Assembly: GCA_018388625.1 (NCBI GenBank)
Contig: CP074402.1
Coordinates: 1,798,001-1,862,000 of the forward strand
Source: Nocardiopsis eucommiae
Lineage (GTDB): Bacteria; Actinomycetota; Actinomycetes; Streptosporangiales; Streptosporangiaceae
Direction: 5' to 3'
DNA: 64,000 bases
Shown: positions 18,256-26,513 of the stretch, one piece after another
Layout of the letters: each line of letters starts with the position of its first letter
Numbering within the stretch: position 1 is the stretch's first letter
The notes under the pieces: model-generated
Database searches by the model: none
What the model was told of the DNA's origin: nothing
What the model saw: the letters and a program-made list of their open reading frames with translations, nothing else
Program-made: the position numbers and the translations under genes

Positions 18256-19095
18256 TCAGCGGAGCGTTCCAGGGCCGATCACGGACAGCAGGCGCAGCTT
18301 CTCGTGGCTCTCGCTGCCGGGGATGGCGGTGTAGACGAGCAGCGAGTGGGCCTGGTCCGGGTCGAGGAGCCTCTGGCAGTTCAGTTCGAGCGGGCCGACC
18401 TCCGGGTGCACGAAACGTTTGATCCCATGCGGGCGGATGCCAACCTCGTGGTCCTCCCAGACCCGGCGGAACTCCTCACTCTGTTCCAGAAGCAGGTCGG
18501 CGAAGTGTGCGGCGCGCGAGCCGGGACCGCGCAGAGTGGCGATCTCGCGCAGGCCCGCGACGTACATGCGGGTGAGGAACCGGTGCTCCTCGGGAGCGTG
18601 GAGTGACCGTGCGGCCGGGTCGGTGAACCACCGGTACCCCGAACTGCGGGCGGGCCCCTCGTATCGGGTCGTGGCGCCGGTGAGCGCGACCCCCATCGGG
18701 GTCTGCCGCAACGTCTCCCCGAGTTCGGTGACGATCTCCGCCGGTGTGTCCCCGAGGCGGTCGAACACGCGCAGCAGCCCCGGGCTGATGTGCTCGGTGT
18801 CCGCGCCCCGAACGGGCGGGTTGTGCCCGGCCAGGCGGAACAGGTGATCCCGTTCGTCGAGCGACAGGTGCAGCCCCTGGGCGATCGAGGCGAGCATCTG
18901 CTCTGAGGGATGCGGCCCGCGCGCGCGTTCGAGCCGCGCGTAGTAGTCGGTCGACATGGCGCAGAGAAAGGCGATCTCCTCTCTCCGCAACCCCTTGGCC
19001 CTCCTGCGTTGTCCGCGGGGGAGTCCCACGTCCTCCGGCTGCAGGGACTCTCGGCGGCGGCGGAGGAACCCGGCCAACCCGGTGCGATCGATCAC
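18256..19095 (-). CDS. MmyB-type helix-turn-helix regulator
   Basis: A 279-residue XRE regulator with the MmyB-like ligand-binding C-terminal half. The N-terminal HTH reads RRRAKGLRREEIAFLCAMSTDYYARLERARG; the C-terminal domain has HNPPVRGADTEHISPGLLRVFDRL, SSGYRWFTDPAARSLHAPEEH and FVHPEVGPLELNCQRLLDPDQ. Members of this group are often divergent from a short-chain dehydrogenase that they control, as here. A long inverted repeat lies between the two genes. Confidence 0.9.
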   Translation of the reverse strand: MIDRTGLAGFLRRRRESLQPEDVGLPRGQRRRAKGLRREEIAFLCAMSTDYYARLERARGPHPSEQMLASIAQGLHLSLDERDHLFRLAGHNPPVRGADTEHISPGLLRVFDRLGDTPAEIVTELGETLRQTPMGVALTGATTRYEGPARSSGYRWFTDPAARSLHAPEEHRFLTRMYVAGLREIATLRGPGSRAAHFADLLLEQSEEFRRVWEDHEVGIRPHGIKRFVHPEVGPLELNCQRLLDPDQAHSLLVYTAIPGSESHEKLRLLSVIGPGTLR

Positions 19096-19147
19096 GACTG
19101 TCCTTCTTTCGGTGTCCTTCCCCGTGTCTACCGTCTCGGCGCTCGGT

Positions 19148-19209
19148 GAACCACGGCCCGTCGATCCACCTCTGCGCCCCGAAGGGGGGGGGCTCGGCGA
19201 GCCGTGGTT
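19148..19209. promoter_or_regulatory. Inverted repeat in the regulator-SDR divergent region
   Basis: GAACCACGGC (19148-19157) is repeated in inverted form as GCCGTGGTTC (19200-19209), with arm starts 52 bases apart, close to five helical turns. Each is near a GCTCGGNGA element. The pair lies between the start of the MmyB-type gene (19095) and the SDR start (19288), suiting two operator half-sites or a loop. Confidence 0.45.
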
Positions 19210-19287
19210 CGGCGAGTCCTTGTCCCGCCTCCGCTGAGAGACGAACCTGGGGATCGGAACCCATCACATCGGCCCTGGAGACGACCC

Positions 19288-20232
19288 ATGCCCCGCCAAC
19301 GACCCGAGTTCACCGTTCCCGATCAGTCCGGCCGACGTGCGTTGGTCACCGGCGCGAGTGACGGAATGGGGCTGCACCTGGCCCTGCGCCTGGCCGAGGC
19401 CGGAGCGGAGCTGGTTCTTCCTGTGCGGAACCAGGGCAAGGGTGAGGCCGCTCTCGCGTGGATCGGCGAGCGGGTGCCCCACGCGAAGGTGGAGCTCGCC
19501 TCCCTGGATCTGTCCTCCCTCAACTCGGTCGAGGCCCTCGCCGAGCGGCTCTGCCACGAGAACCGCCCGATCCACCTGCTCGTGAACAACGCGGGGGTGA
19601 TGACGCCTCCGGAACGACAGAGCACGGGGGATCGCTTCGAGCTCCAGTTCGGCACGAACCACCTCGGACACTTCGCTCTGGTGGCCCGCCTGATGCCACT
19701 GCTCCGGGCGGGCGGGGCACGTGTGACCTCCCAGCTCAGCGTCTCGGCTGATCGGAACTCGATCAACTGGGATGACCTGAACTGGGAGCGTTCCTACAAC
19801 GGAGGGCACGCCTACAGCCAGTCGAAGATCGCGCTCGGTCTCTTCGCCCTCGAACTGGACCGGCGCAGCAGGGACCAGGGGTGGGGCATCACGAGCAACA
19901 TCTCGCATCCGGGGATCGCTCCGACGAGCCTCCTGAGCGCCCGTCCCGAGATCGGTCGTGACCGGGACACCCTGGGCGTGCGCGTCATCCGGGCGATGTC
20001 CGCACGGGGCATCCTCGTCGGAACGGTGGAGAGCGCTCCGCTCCCGGCCTTGTACGCGGCGACCTCGCCCGAGGCCGTGGGCGGTGGGTTCTACGGCCCC
20101 GCCGGCCCCGGCCACCTGGGCGGACCGCCCGCGGAGCAGAGGCTCTACAGTCGGCTGAAAAGCCCGGAGGAGGCCGCTCGGGTCTGGCAGGTCTCCGAAC
20201 GGCTCACCGGGGTCGCACCCTCCGCGTTCTGA
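19288..20232 (+). CDS. Short-chain dehydrogenase/reductase
   Basis: A 314-residue SDR. The NADP fold begins [21 protein letters not shown]; the catalytic region has [14 protein letters not shown] and the active-site Tyr and Lys in [10 protein letters not shown]. The N-terminal TGxxxGxG and LxNNAG motifs are intact. It resembles the SDRs usually paired with MmyB-type regulators; the substrate is unknown. Start ATG 19288 follows a GGAG eleven bases upstream. A strong terminator sits right after the stop. Confidence 0.9.
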   Translation: MPRQRPEFTVPDQSGRRALVTGASDGMGLHLALRLAEAGAELVLPVRNQGKGEAALAWIGERVPHAKVELASLDLSSLNSVEALAERLCHENRPIHLLVNNAGVMTPPERQSTGDRFELQFGTNHLGHFALVARLMPLLRAGGARVTSQLSVSADRNSINWDDLNWERSYNGGHAYSQSKIALGLFALELDRRSRDQGWGITSNISHPGIAPTSLLSARPEIGRDRDTLGVRVIRAMSARGILVGTVESAPLPALYAATSPEAVGGGFYGPAGPGHLGGPPAEQRLYSRLKSPEEAARVWQVSERLTGVAPSAF

Positions 20233-20238
20233 GCCTCC

Positions 20239-20272
20239 CGCCCTTGGGAGGCGACTCCGCCTCCCAAGGGCG
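20239..20272 (+). terminator. Terminator after the SDR gene
   Basis: A perfect 15-bp stem (20239-20253 with 20258-20272) closes on an ACTC loop, seven bases after the SDR stop. Between it and 20444 I see nothing further. Confidence 0.8.
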
Positions 20273-20443
20273 CCCGCCCTGTCGTCAGGCGTCCGAACCG
20301 GGCACGGCTGCTCGGGGATCCCGTCGGGTCGTCGAACGGCGCGGGGCCCCGCGCAAGCACGCGCGATCACCCTGACGCTGAGCGGTCCGTGGCGTTGGTA
20401 GGGGCGGGCGACGGTGCGCCCCCACCCCACCTCTTCGGGTCTC

Positions 20444-20704
20444 TCAGTCCTCCTCGGGTTCGGGCTCCTGCGGCGTGAGGTAGTTGCCGATGAAGCCGAG
20501 GACACCGAAGGCCGCCGCCGCGCCCACGCTCGGCACGAACAGCAGGTCGGAGGCGCCGGTCACCCACTCCGGACGCTGGACGAGGACTCCGGCCATCTGC
20601 CCCAGGACCAGGAGAGCTCCCAGCGCCAGACAGCAGACGAGACCGATCTTGAACAGCGCGCGGACCACGCCGAAGGTTCTGGGCTTGAGTGCGAGCACGG
20701 TCAT
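20444..20704 (-). CDS. Small membrane protein following the DctM-type permease
   Basis: An 86-residue protein with two predicted membrane helices (IGLVCCLALGALLVLGQMAG and FVPSVGAAAAFGVLGFIGNYL) and an acidic tail (PQEPEPEED). It overlaps the permease stop by ATGA, so it is made with it. A small DctQ subunit would normally have four helices, so this is either a reduced partner or an unrelated small protein. No family is recognised with confidence. Confidence 0.6.
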   Translation of the reverse strand: MTVLALKPRTFGVVRALFKIGLVCCLALGALLVLGQMAGVLVQRPEWVTGASDLLFVPSVGAAAAFGVLGFIGNYLTPQEPEPEED

Positions 20705-22044
20705 ACCCCCAGGATCGGAAGGACGCCCCAACCGATCAGACAGCCGATCAGGAAGATCGGGATCATGTAGTAGACGATGAGTGGCAGGAAGGTGCTCTCC
20801 GGCCGTGCCCCGGTCAGGCTCGCCGCGACGAAGATCGAGCCGGAGGCGGGAGGGAGGCCCCTCGGTGGAGGCGAACACCAGGATCGCGATGATCGCGAGG
20901 AGCGGGTCGACCCCCACGCCCACCAGCGCGAGCAAGGAGATCTGACCGACCGCCGTCAGGGTGGCCGTGGACGAGAGCGGACCGGCGACCAGGGTGACCA
21001 CCAGGCCGACGACGACCACCATCACGGCGGAACCGACGGGCAGGGACTCCAGGATGACGTTGACGTCCTCCGCCAGGCCCAGGCGCCCCAGGATCTCGCT
21101 CGCCGCGATCGCGAAGAACAGCAGGGCCCCGATCGTCGCGAACCTCGGCAGGGCACCGTCCAGCAGGCGCGACCAGTCGCGCACCGTTCGTGGGAGACGG
21201 TCCCGTCCGGCGATCAGCGAGAATCCGATGATGAGGATGGGGATCCAGGTGAGCAGTGAGATGTCACCGACCGCGTCGCCCAGGGGCGTGGACTCGGTCA
21301 GGTAGGTCGCCAGGGGGCCCACGGTGAGGACGATGGGGATGAGGGCGCCGAGGAAGATCGTCAGCGCGCCGGCGCCCTGACGCAGCGACGTACGCATCGG
21401 CACCAGGTCGTGCTCGTCCACCTTGGGGATCCCGTCACGGCGGACGAAGTACGTGACCAGGCCGATGCGCAACAGGATCTGGTACAGCCCGGCGATCAGG
21501 AGACCCAGGTACACCTGGCCGGTGGTGACCATCCCCCGGCGAACCCGATCATGATGACCATCGAGGCACTGGGCGGCAGGGCCGCGCCCATCCCGCCGTT
21601 GCCCGCGAGCACGGTGGCCGCGCGCGTGGGGGACCACCCGGTGCGCACCATCCAGGGGCCGGTGAAGGACCCGCTGGAGGCGGTGTTCGCGGAGTTGGAA
21701 CCGGACAGGGCCCCGAAGACGGCGGATCCGGCCGTGTCGATGAACGCGGGACCGCCTCGCACGCGCCCGAACGCGGAGTTGAGGATGGCCAGGATCTTCT
21801 GGATCAGGCCCGTCACGTCGATGAGGTAGGCCATGAACACGAAGGCCAGGGCCGCGAAGAGCACGTCGTGGGTGAGGGCGTCGGTCAGCCCTCCCAGGAG
21901 GTACTCGGGGGCACGCGTCCCGGCGAACAGGGCGGTGACCACGAGTCCGAGCAGCATGGCCTCGCCCATGTTCCGCTTGAACACGACGTTCCACACGATG
22001 ATCACGGCGATGAACGCCGCGAGGGCTAGTAGCGCGATCGGCAT
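20701..22044 (-). CDS. TRAP-type (DctM-like) transporter large permease
   Basis: Integral membrane protein of about 447 residues. It carries the DctM signature region GALSGSNSANTASSGSFTG and GGMGAALPPSASMVIMIG, and many hydrophobic helices (LLALAAFIAVIIVWNVV, MVVVVGLVVTLVAGPL). TRAP permeases import organic acids with sodium, normally with a DctP receptor; none is visible nearby. It lies downstream of the dehydrogenase-RraA gene, so import of an oxo- or hydroxy-acid is likely. Frame breaks near 21535 and 20860 are each cured by one base; after the second, the end reads GCLIGWGVLPILGV. Confidence 0.75.
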
Positions 22045-22146
22045 GGGTCGACTTTCGGTGGAGGGGAGTACTGGTGCCCGTGGGCGGGCGGGGTGTCGCC
22101 CCGGGGGAGCGACCTGGTGGGGAGGGGGCTGGTGGGGAGGGGAGCG

Positions 22147-23498
22147 TCACGCGCGTTCCCTCCGGATTGCCGCGCGGCGCTCGGCCTCGTCGGTCAGGAC
22201 GAGCTGGGCGGCGACGAGGGTTCGTTCGGCCTCCAGGCGGGGCACGACGAAGACGCCGTCTCCGTCGGCCACCACGATGTCCCCTGGAGCACAGACCGCG
22301 CCGCCCACCGCGATGGTGCGACCGACGTGGCCGGGTCCGTCCTTGTAGGGGCCCGCGGGGAGATCGCGGCGGACCAGACGGGGAAGCCGAGTTCGCGCAG
22401 TTCGTCGGCGTCACGGACCGCGCCGTCGATCACCATTCCGCGCACTCCCTTGTTGATGGCGCGTTCGGCGATGAGCTCACCGAGCAGCGCACGGGAGTCG
22501 TCGCCCCCTCCGTCCACGACCATGACGTCACCGGGGCGCGCGACGGTCAGTGCCTGGTGCAACGCGCGGTTGTCACCGGGCCGCGTCTGCACCGTCAGGG
22601 CGCGTCCCGACAGACGGGCCCCGGCCCAGACCGGCCTGATCCGGGAGGACAGGAAGCCGAGCCGGTCCCGCGCGTCCCCGATCGCGGCGGTGGGGATCGT
22701 CGCGTAGGCGTCGATCAGCCGCTCGTCGGGCTGTTCGCTCACGCGCGCCAGGTGCCGGTGACGGTCGGCCGCGCCCTTGCTGACGGGGGCTTCCACGCGG
22801 AGTTCGTCCAGCAGGGCGATGCTGGCGTCCAGCTCCTGGGAGCGCCGCACGGCGTGCAGCCGCGTGCCGTGGTCCAGCCGCTCCAGCGCGGCGTCGCCGT
22901 CCGTGAGGGCGGCGGCCACCTGCTCACGCATCCACTCCTCCTCGCCCGCCGCGCTCCCGGCGTCCATGGCCTCGGTGATCAGCGCACCCAGCCCCTTCAT
23001 GAACACGCTGCGCAGCAACTTGCGCCCCGACGCGGCGCCCACGGCCGGGCCGATCGGCTCGGCGTTCGCGCCCACGGCCCTGAGCATCTGGGCGGCCTCC
23101 TCGGCCGCGGGCCCCGCGAGGAGGATCTCCACCTTCGGCCCGAACTTGACGACCGAACCGATGAGGGCCCCGTCGACCACGCGGGCCGCACCATCGACAG
23201 TACGTGCCACATCCGTCTTGACCTGCGGAGAGGCGGCGTTGAGATCGATGTAGACGGCGTCGGATCGCAACGCGGACGCGGCTTCACGGGCGACGGAGAC
23301 CGCGTGCGCGGCCGTCGCGAGGCTCAGGACCACGTCCGCTCCGGCCACCGCCTCCGCCGTCGAGGGGGCCCGATCAACGCCCTCGGGGGTCCGCACCGTG
23401 CTCGCGGGATCGAAGCCGACGGCCTGCCAACCAGCGGCGGCGTAGGCCTCCGCGAAGATCGCGCCCGCCTCGCCCAGTCCCAGAACGGCTACCTTCAT
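22147..23498 (-). CDS. Fusion: DUF1932-type NAD-binding dehydrogenase and RraA-like aldolase
   Basis: About 450 residues read as one frame. Residues 1-270 resemble 6-phosphogluconate dehydrogenase-like proteins: MKVAVLGLGEAGAIFAEAY, ADVVLSLATAAHAV, VYIDLNAASPQVK and GSVVKFGPKVEILLAGP. From about residue 275 the sequence is RraA-like (4-hydroxy-4-methyl-2-oxoglutarate aldolase): AAIGDARDRLGFL, RALTVQTRPGDNRALHQAL, GDVMVVDGGGDDSRALLGE and GVRGMVIDGAVRDADEL. A GTG (in ARVSEQPDE) sits at the junction, so two coupled genes with one lost stop are also possible. A missing G near 22370 restores SPRGPYKDGPGHVG and the end at 22147. Start ATG 23498 is preferred over 23516, which lies in the operator. 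Confidence 0.7.
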
Positions 23499-23509
23499 CT
23501 TTGCACCAG

Positions 23510-23546
23510 CTATCATTGGGTGATAGTTTCTCTTGTTGATTGATAG
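23510..23546. promoter_or_regulatory. IclR-type operator upstream of the dehydrogenase-RraA gene
   Basis: A perfect dyad CTATCA-n5-TGATAG spans 23510-23526, and a further TGATAG lies at 23541-23546, exactly 20 bases after the first. It separates the divergent dehydrogenase-RraA and iclR genes. The 6-5-6 geometry matches the candidate operator at 32284. Confidence 0.55.
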
Positions 23547-23712
23547 TGAGTGTGACCTGCGGCTCTCTCGGCTGTCAACCTCCCGGAAACCTCTCCGCTA
23601 CCTTGGAGGGGGCGGCAGCGAGCTGGATCGCCGTGTCCGGCGGGCCCCGAGGCCTCCGGCCGGGGCCGGGAAGTTCTCCGAAGAACACGAGCGAAGGAGT
23701 GGCGAGGCGAGC

Positions 23713-24465
23713 ATGGGCGCCGGAGGCGGAAACCAGGGACGCACGCTCGACCGTGCGCTGGACGTGCTCGAATGCCTGGAACGCGCGCGCGGTCCGTTGC
23801 GGCTGAGTGACATCGCGCGGGAGGCCGACCTGCACCTGGCCACCACCCAGCGGACGGTGAACCAGCTGGTGCGGCGTGGCTACGTCCAACAGGGGCGTCT
23901 GGGGTACTCGCTCGGTCCGGTGGTGCTGGGGCTGGCGCACGGCTTCGTGGTCAACGACCGGGTGAGCACGATCGCGACGCCGGTGCTCACCGAGCTCTCC
24001 GCGACCACCCGGCTGACCTCATCCGTGTTCGTCCGCTCGGGGGACGAGCGCATCCTCATCGCCCGTGTCAGCGGAGCGGACCCGCTCCGCTACCAGTTCC
24101 CGATCGGGCGCCGCGTGTCGCTCAACGTCGGTGGCGGGAAGGTGTTGCTGGCGGGCTGGCCGGACGCGGAGATCGAGGACTACGTTCGCCGCTACCCGGA
24201 GGTCCCACTGGCCTCGGGGCGGATCCAGGGGGAGCGGGCCCTGATGGAGGACATCCGGGGCGTGCGCGAGGACGGCTACTACCTCGCGGAGTCCGAGCGG
24301 GAACTCGGTGCGCTGAGCCTGAGCGTGCCGGTGTACGACGCCGACAAGGAACTCGTCGGGGCGATCAACCTGGTGACGACGACCGACGTCACCAGTGCGG
24401 AGAAGCTGCTCACCTGGTTGCCCGAGCTGTCACGGGGAGCGGGGGCCATCGGCGCTCGCGTCTGA
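23713..24465 (+). CDS. IclR-family transcriptional regulator
   Basis: A 250-residue IclR protein. The HTH half is TLDRALDVLECLERARGPLRLSDIAREADLHLATTQRTVNQLVRRG; the effector domain has TSSVFVRSGDERILIARV, VSLNVGGGKVLLAGWP and a GYYLAESERELGALSLSVPVYD segment typical of the family. It is divergent from the dehydrogenase-RraA and permease genes and probably controls them through the dyad at 23510. The start ATG 23713 is preceded by AAGGAG about 13 bases upstream, slightly long; no nearer in-frame ATG gives a better site. Confidence 0.9.
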   Translation: MGAGGGNQGRTLDRALDVLECLERARGPLRLSDIAREADLHLATTQRTVNQLVRRGYVQQGRLGYSLGPVVLGLAHGFVVNDRVSTIATPVLTELSATTRLTSSVFVRSGDERILIARVSGADPLRYQFPIGRRVSLNVGGGKVLLAGWPDAEIEDYVRRYPEVPLASGRIQGERALMEDIRGVREDGYYLAESERELGALSLSVPVYDADKELVGAINLVTTTDVTSAEKLLTWLPELSRGAGAIGARV

Positions 24466-24729
24466 CCCGACCACGAGGTCGGCGTCCTCCCGTGTCCTGG
24501 CTTGCTGGCAGTGCTGACTCATGAGTTGGCAAGGAACGGTCGGAGCGCTCCGACATCGTGACCTCCGTCCGCGCACCCTTCCCGAAGCGGACGCGACCGC
24601 GCTACCAGCTCTGGCCTCGGTCCGTGACCGCTCTCGGGGCGGCCGAGCGGGGTGATCGCGTACGCGGAAGCGGCCCGCCACGCGACGTGGTGAGCCGCTT
24701 CGTTCTCCTCGGGGGTTCGGGCGGTGGTC
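24466..24729. other. Intergenic, no gene seen
   Basis: 264 bases without a credible gene. A perfect 10-bp palindrome ACTCATGAGT lies at 24517-24526, flanked by CTTGC (24501-24505) and GCAAG, which could form a short cruciform or weak terminator for the iclR gene. Confidence 0.3.
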
Positions 24730-24942
24730 TCACGTGGTCTTGCCGCGTTCTTCGGCGAGGTCGTAGACATCGCCTGCTCGGTAGTAGCGCCATCCGTTGG
24801 TGGGATGGGGGAACCAGTCCACGATGCCGTCCAGGCGTCCGGTGCGCGCCCAGGTTCGCAGGGTGGAGGTCGCGACGCCGAGGATCTCGGCGGCGTCCAC
24901 GGGATCCATGTACAGATCGGGATGGGTGGGGTAGTCCTTCAC
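24730..24942 (-). CDS. Excisionase-like small DNA-binding protein
   Basis: A 70-residue protein with a MerR/excisionase-type helix-turn-helix: MDPVDAAEILGVATSTLRTWARTGRLDG, then NGWRYYRAGDVYDLAEE. The match is to the generic HTH_17 layout. Start GTG 24942 has GGGGAGG a few bases upstream and overlaps the TGA of the preceding gene. Such proteins occur in integrative elements but also in many actinobacterial accessory patches; no integrase is visible. Confidence 0.7.
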   Translation of the reverse strand: MKDYPTHPDLYMDPVDAAEILGVATSTLRTWARTGRLDGIVDWFPHPTNGWRYYRAGDVYDLAEERGKTT

Positions 24943-25307
24943 CACTGCCTCCCCTGGTGAGGTCGTTCGTCGCCACGTCGTGGCAGTGGCGGACGGTGGC
25001 CCGGCGGTGGCCGGTTCCCTTCGGGGAGTTCGGTCGGGGTGCTCGTGCCCGCGCGGGTGAGGACGAGGGCGTTGACGATCCGTCCCAGGTGCACTGAGGG
25101 GTGGGTCCGGTCGTTCCCCTCGCCGTCCAGCCACTGGTAGAGGCCGTCTGTGGTGACGGTGACCTGTGCGCGGCCCAGGTAGGTGCAGCAGGTCAGGGTG
25201 GGAACGGGGTCCAACGTGAACCAGTGGGCCTTGTCGCTGATCACGGAGCACAGGCCCCGTGCGGTCAGCTCGTCTTGGAGTTGCCGTAGCTGTTCGATCA
25301 CATCCAT
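24939..25307 (-). CDS. Hypothetical protein upstream of the excisionase-like gene
   Basis: A 122-residue protein with a compact N-terminal part (MDVIEQLRQLQDELTARGLCSVI, then AHWFTLDP, LTCCTYLGRAQVTVTTDGLYQWLDG) and a basic, proline-rich tail that may be disordered. I recognise no family. Its stop overlaps the start of the excisionase-like gene, and it is divergent from the XRE gene at 25409, so the three probably form one accessory unit. Confidence 0.6.
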   Translation of the reverse strand: MDVIEQLRQLQDELTARGLCSVISDKAHWFTLDPVPTLTCCTYLGRAQVTVTTDGLYQWLDGEGNDRTHPSVHLGRIVNALVLTRAGTSTPTELPEGNRPPPGHRPPLPRRGDERPHQGRQW

Positions 25308-25408
25308 GGGTCCAGGTTCGGGGTGTGCCCTTTCACCCTGCCAGGTCAGATGGATCTTTCTCTGTGGATACTCCCCACCCGTGATACTGCTGTGTGATTC
25401 TGTGAGAT

Positions 25409-26176
25409 GTGAATGAGTTGCAGAGGGAACTCCGTCGTCTTCGCAAACAGCGTGGACTCACACAGGCGCAGGTCGCGGAAGTCGTCGGCTACGTTCCGTC
25501 AGCGGCGTCCAACTGGGAAACTGGACGAACCATCCCAGATCGAGCGACCATCGCGGAGCTGGACACGTTCTTCGGTGCACGCGGCGGACTCGTGCGCATC
25601 CTGGAAGAGGTCACACAGACGGATGGCGTCGCGCCGTGGTTGAGCGATGACAAACAGCTGTCCGAGCGTGCTGTCACCATCGAGGTCGTCACACCAGTTC
25701 TCGTGCCCGCTCTGCTGGAGTCCCCGCTGTACGCGCGCTACGCCCTCGCTGAGGGGCGACCGTCGGACCCCATGAGCAGGATCGAAGCACTGGCCAAGGA
25801 CCGGTGCGCTCACCTGGGATCACTATCCGAGGACCTCCGGGTGTTCGCGACGTTCCCCGAGTCCGGTCTCCAGGGAGTCTCCCGTGCGGTTCGTAAGGAG
25901 CAAGCGGCTCACCTGCTGGGACTCATCGAATCGGATCGGGTCCGTGTGCACATGGTCCCGAGGGGGAGCATCCTGGCGGGCGTGACGTCGCCGTTCCAGA
26001 TCTACAAGCTTCGGGACGGTTCACGGGTGGCCACTTCCGAGCACACCAACGGGACTATCGTGGTCAACGAAGCCCCCGGTGTTCAACGGTTGCAGGAACT
26101 CGCACGCAACGCCCTCGGCAGCGCGCTCCCCGTAGACGACACCCTTCGGAGACTGAAGGAGATCAGTGATGAGTAA
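25409..26176 (+). CDS. XRE-family regulator with DUF5753 domain
   Basis: A 255-residue protein: N-terminal HTH (LRRLRKQRGLTQAQVAEVVGYVPSAASNWETGRTIPDRATI) and a DUF5753-like C-terminal region (ALLESPLYARYALAEG, AHLLGLIESDRVRVHMVP, SPFQIYKLRDGSRVATSEH). In actinobacteria such genes are paired with a small DUF397 gene, as here. Their roles are in development or toxin-antitoxin-like control and remain poorly defined. The start GTG 25409 is chosen because the HTH follows directly. GC is lower here than in the flanks. Confidence 0.88.
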   Translation: MNELQRELRRLRKQRGLTQAQVAEVVGYVPSAASNWETGRTIPDRATIAELDTFFGARGGLVRILEEVTQTDGVAPWLSDDKQLSERAVTIEVVTPVLVPALLESPLYARYALAEGRPSDPMSRIEALAKDRCAHLGSLSEDLRVFATFPESGLQGVSRAVRKEQAAHLLGLIESDRVRVHMVPRGSILAGVTSPFQIYKLRDGSRVATSEHTNGTIVVNEAPGVQRLQELARNALGSALPVDDTLRRLKEISDE

Positions 26177-26348
26177 CGAGTGGCGTACGTCGAGCTACTC
26201 GCAGAACGGTGGCCAGTGTGTCCAGGTCCGCGAGCGTTCGGCGGCGATGGATGTTCGGGACAGCGTCCACCCCGACGCGGGGCACATGACCTTCTCCGCC
26301 TCGGAATGGGCGGCGCTGGTGGCCTCCTCGGCCGATACCGACCGCTGA
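26169..26348 (+). CDS. DUF397 domain protein
   Basis: A 59-residue DUF397 protein with the signature EWRTSSYSQNGGQCVQVR and MTFSASEWAALVAS. It overlaps the XRE gene's end. DUF397 proteins accompany DUF5753-XRE regulators and are thought to modulate them. Start ATG 26169 is within a GTGATG; either codon is possible. Confidence 0.9.
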   Translation: MSNEWRTSSYSQNGGQCVQVRERSAAMDVRDSVHPDAGHMTFSASEWAALVASSADTDR

Positions 26349-26470
26349 CAGACTGACCCATCGACCTGCGGGCTCGCTGCCCCTCTCGGGGTAGCGGGTC
26401 CTGTCGTGTCCTCCACCCTCCTCACGCGAAGGATGCATTGAGGGTCTTCGCGGCGGTGGGAAGCAGCGGC

Positions 26471-26503
26471 GGGTGGTGGGTGACGACCCGTCTCCCACCA
26501 CCC
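26471..26503 (-). terminator. Terminator after the MFS gene
   Basis: Arms GGGTGGTGGG (26471-26480) and CCCACCACCC (26494-26503) form a perfect 10-bp stem with a 13-base loop, 11 bases beyond the MFS stop. It may also stop transcription from the DUF397 side. Confidence 0.6.
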
Positions 26504-26513
26504 ATCCCCAGAG

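Noticed and set aside
23514-23516. ATG at 23516 as start of the dehydrogenase-RraA gene
   Set aside because: It lies within the perfect dyad and adds only MIAGAK before the conserved MKVAVLG start at 23498.
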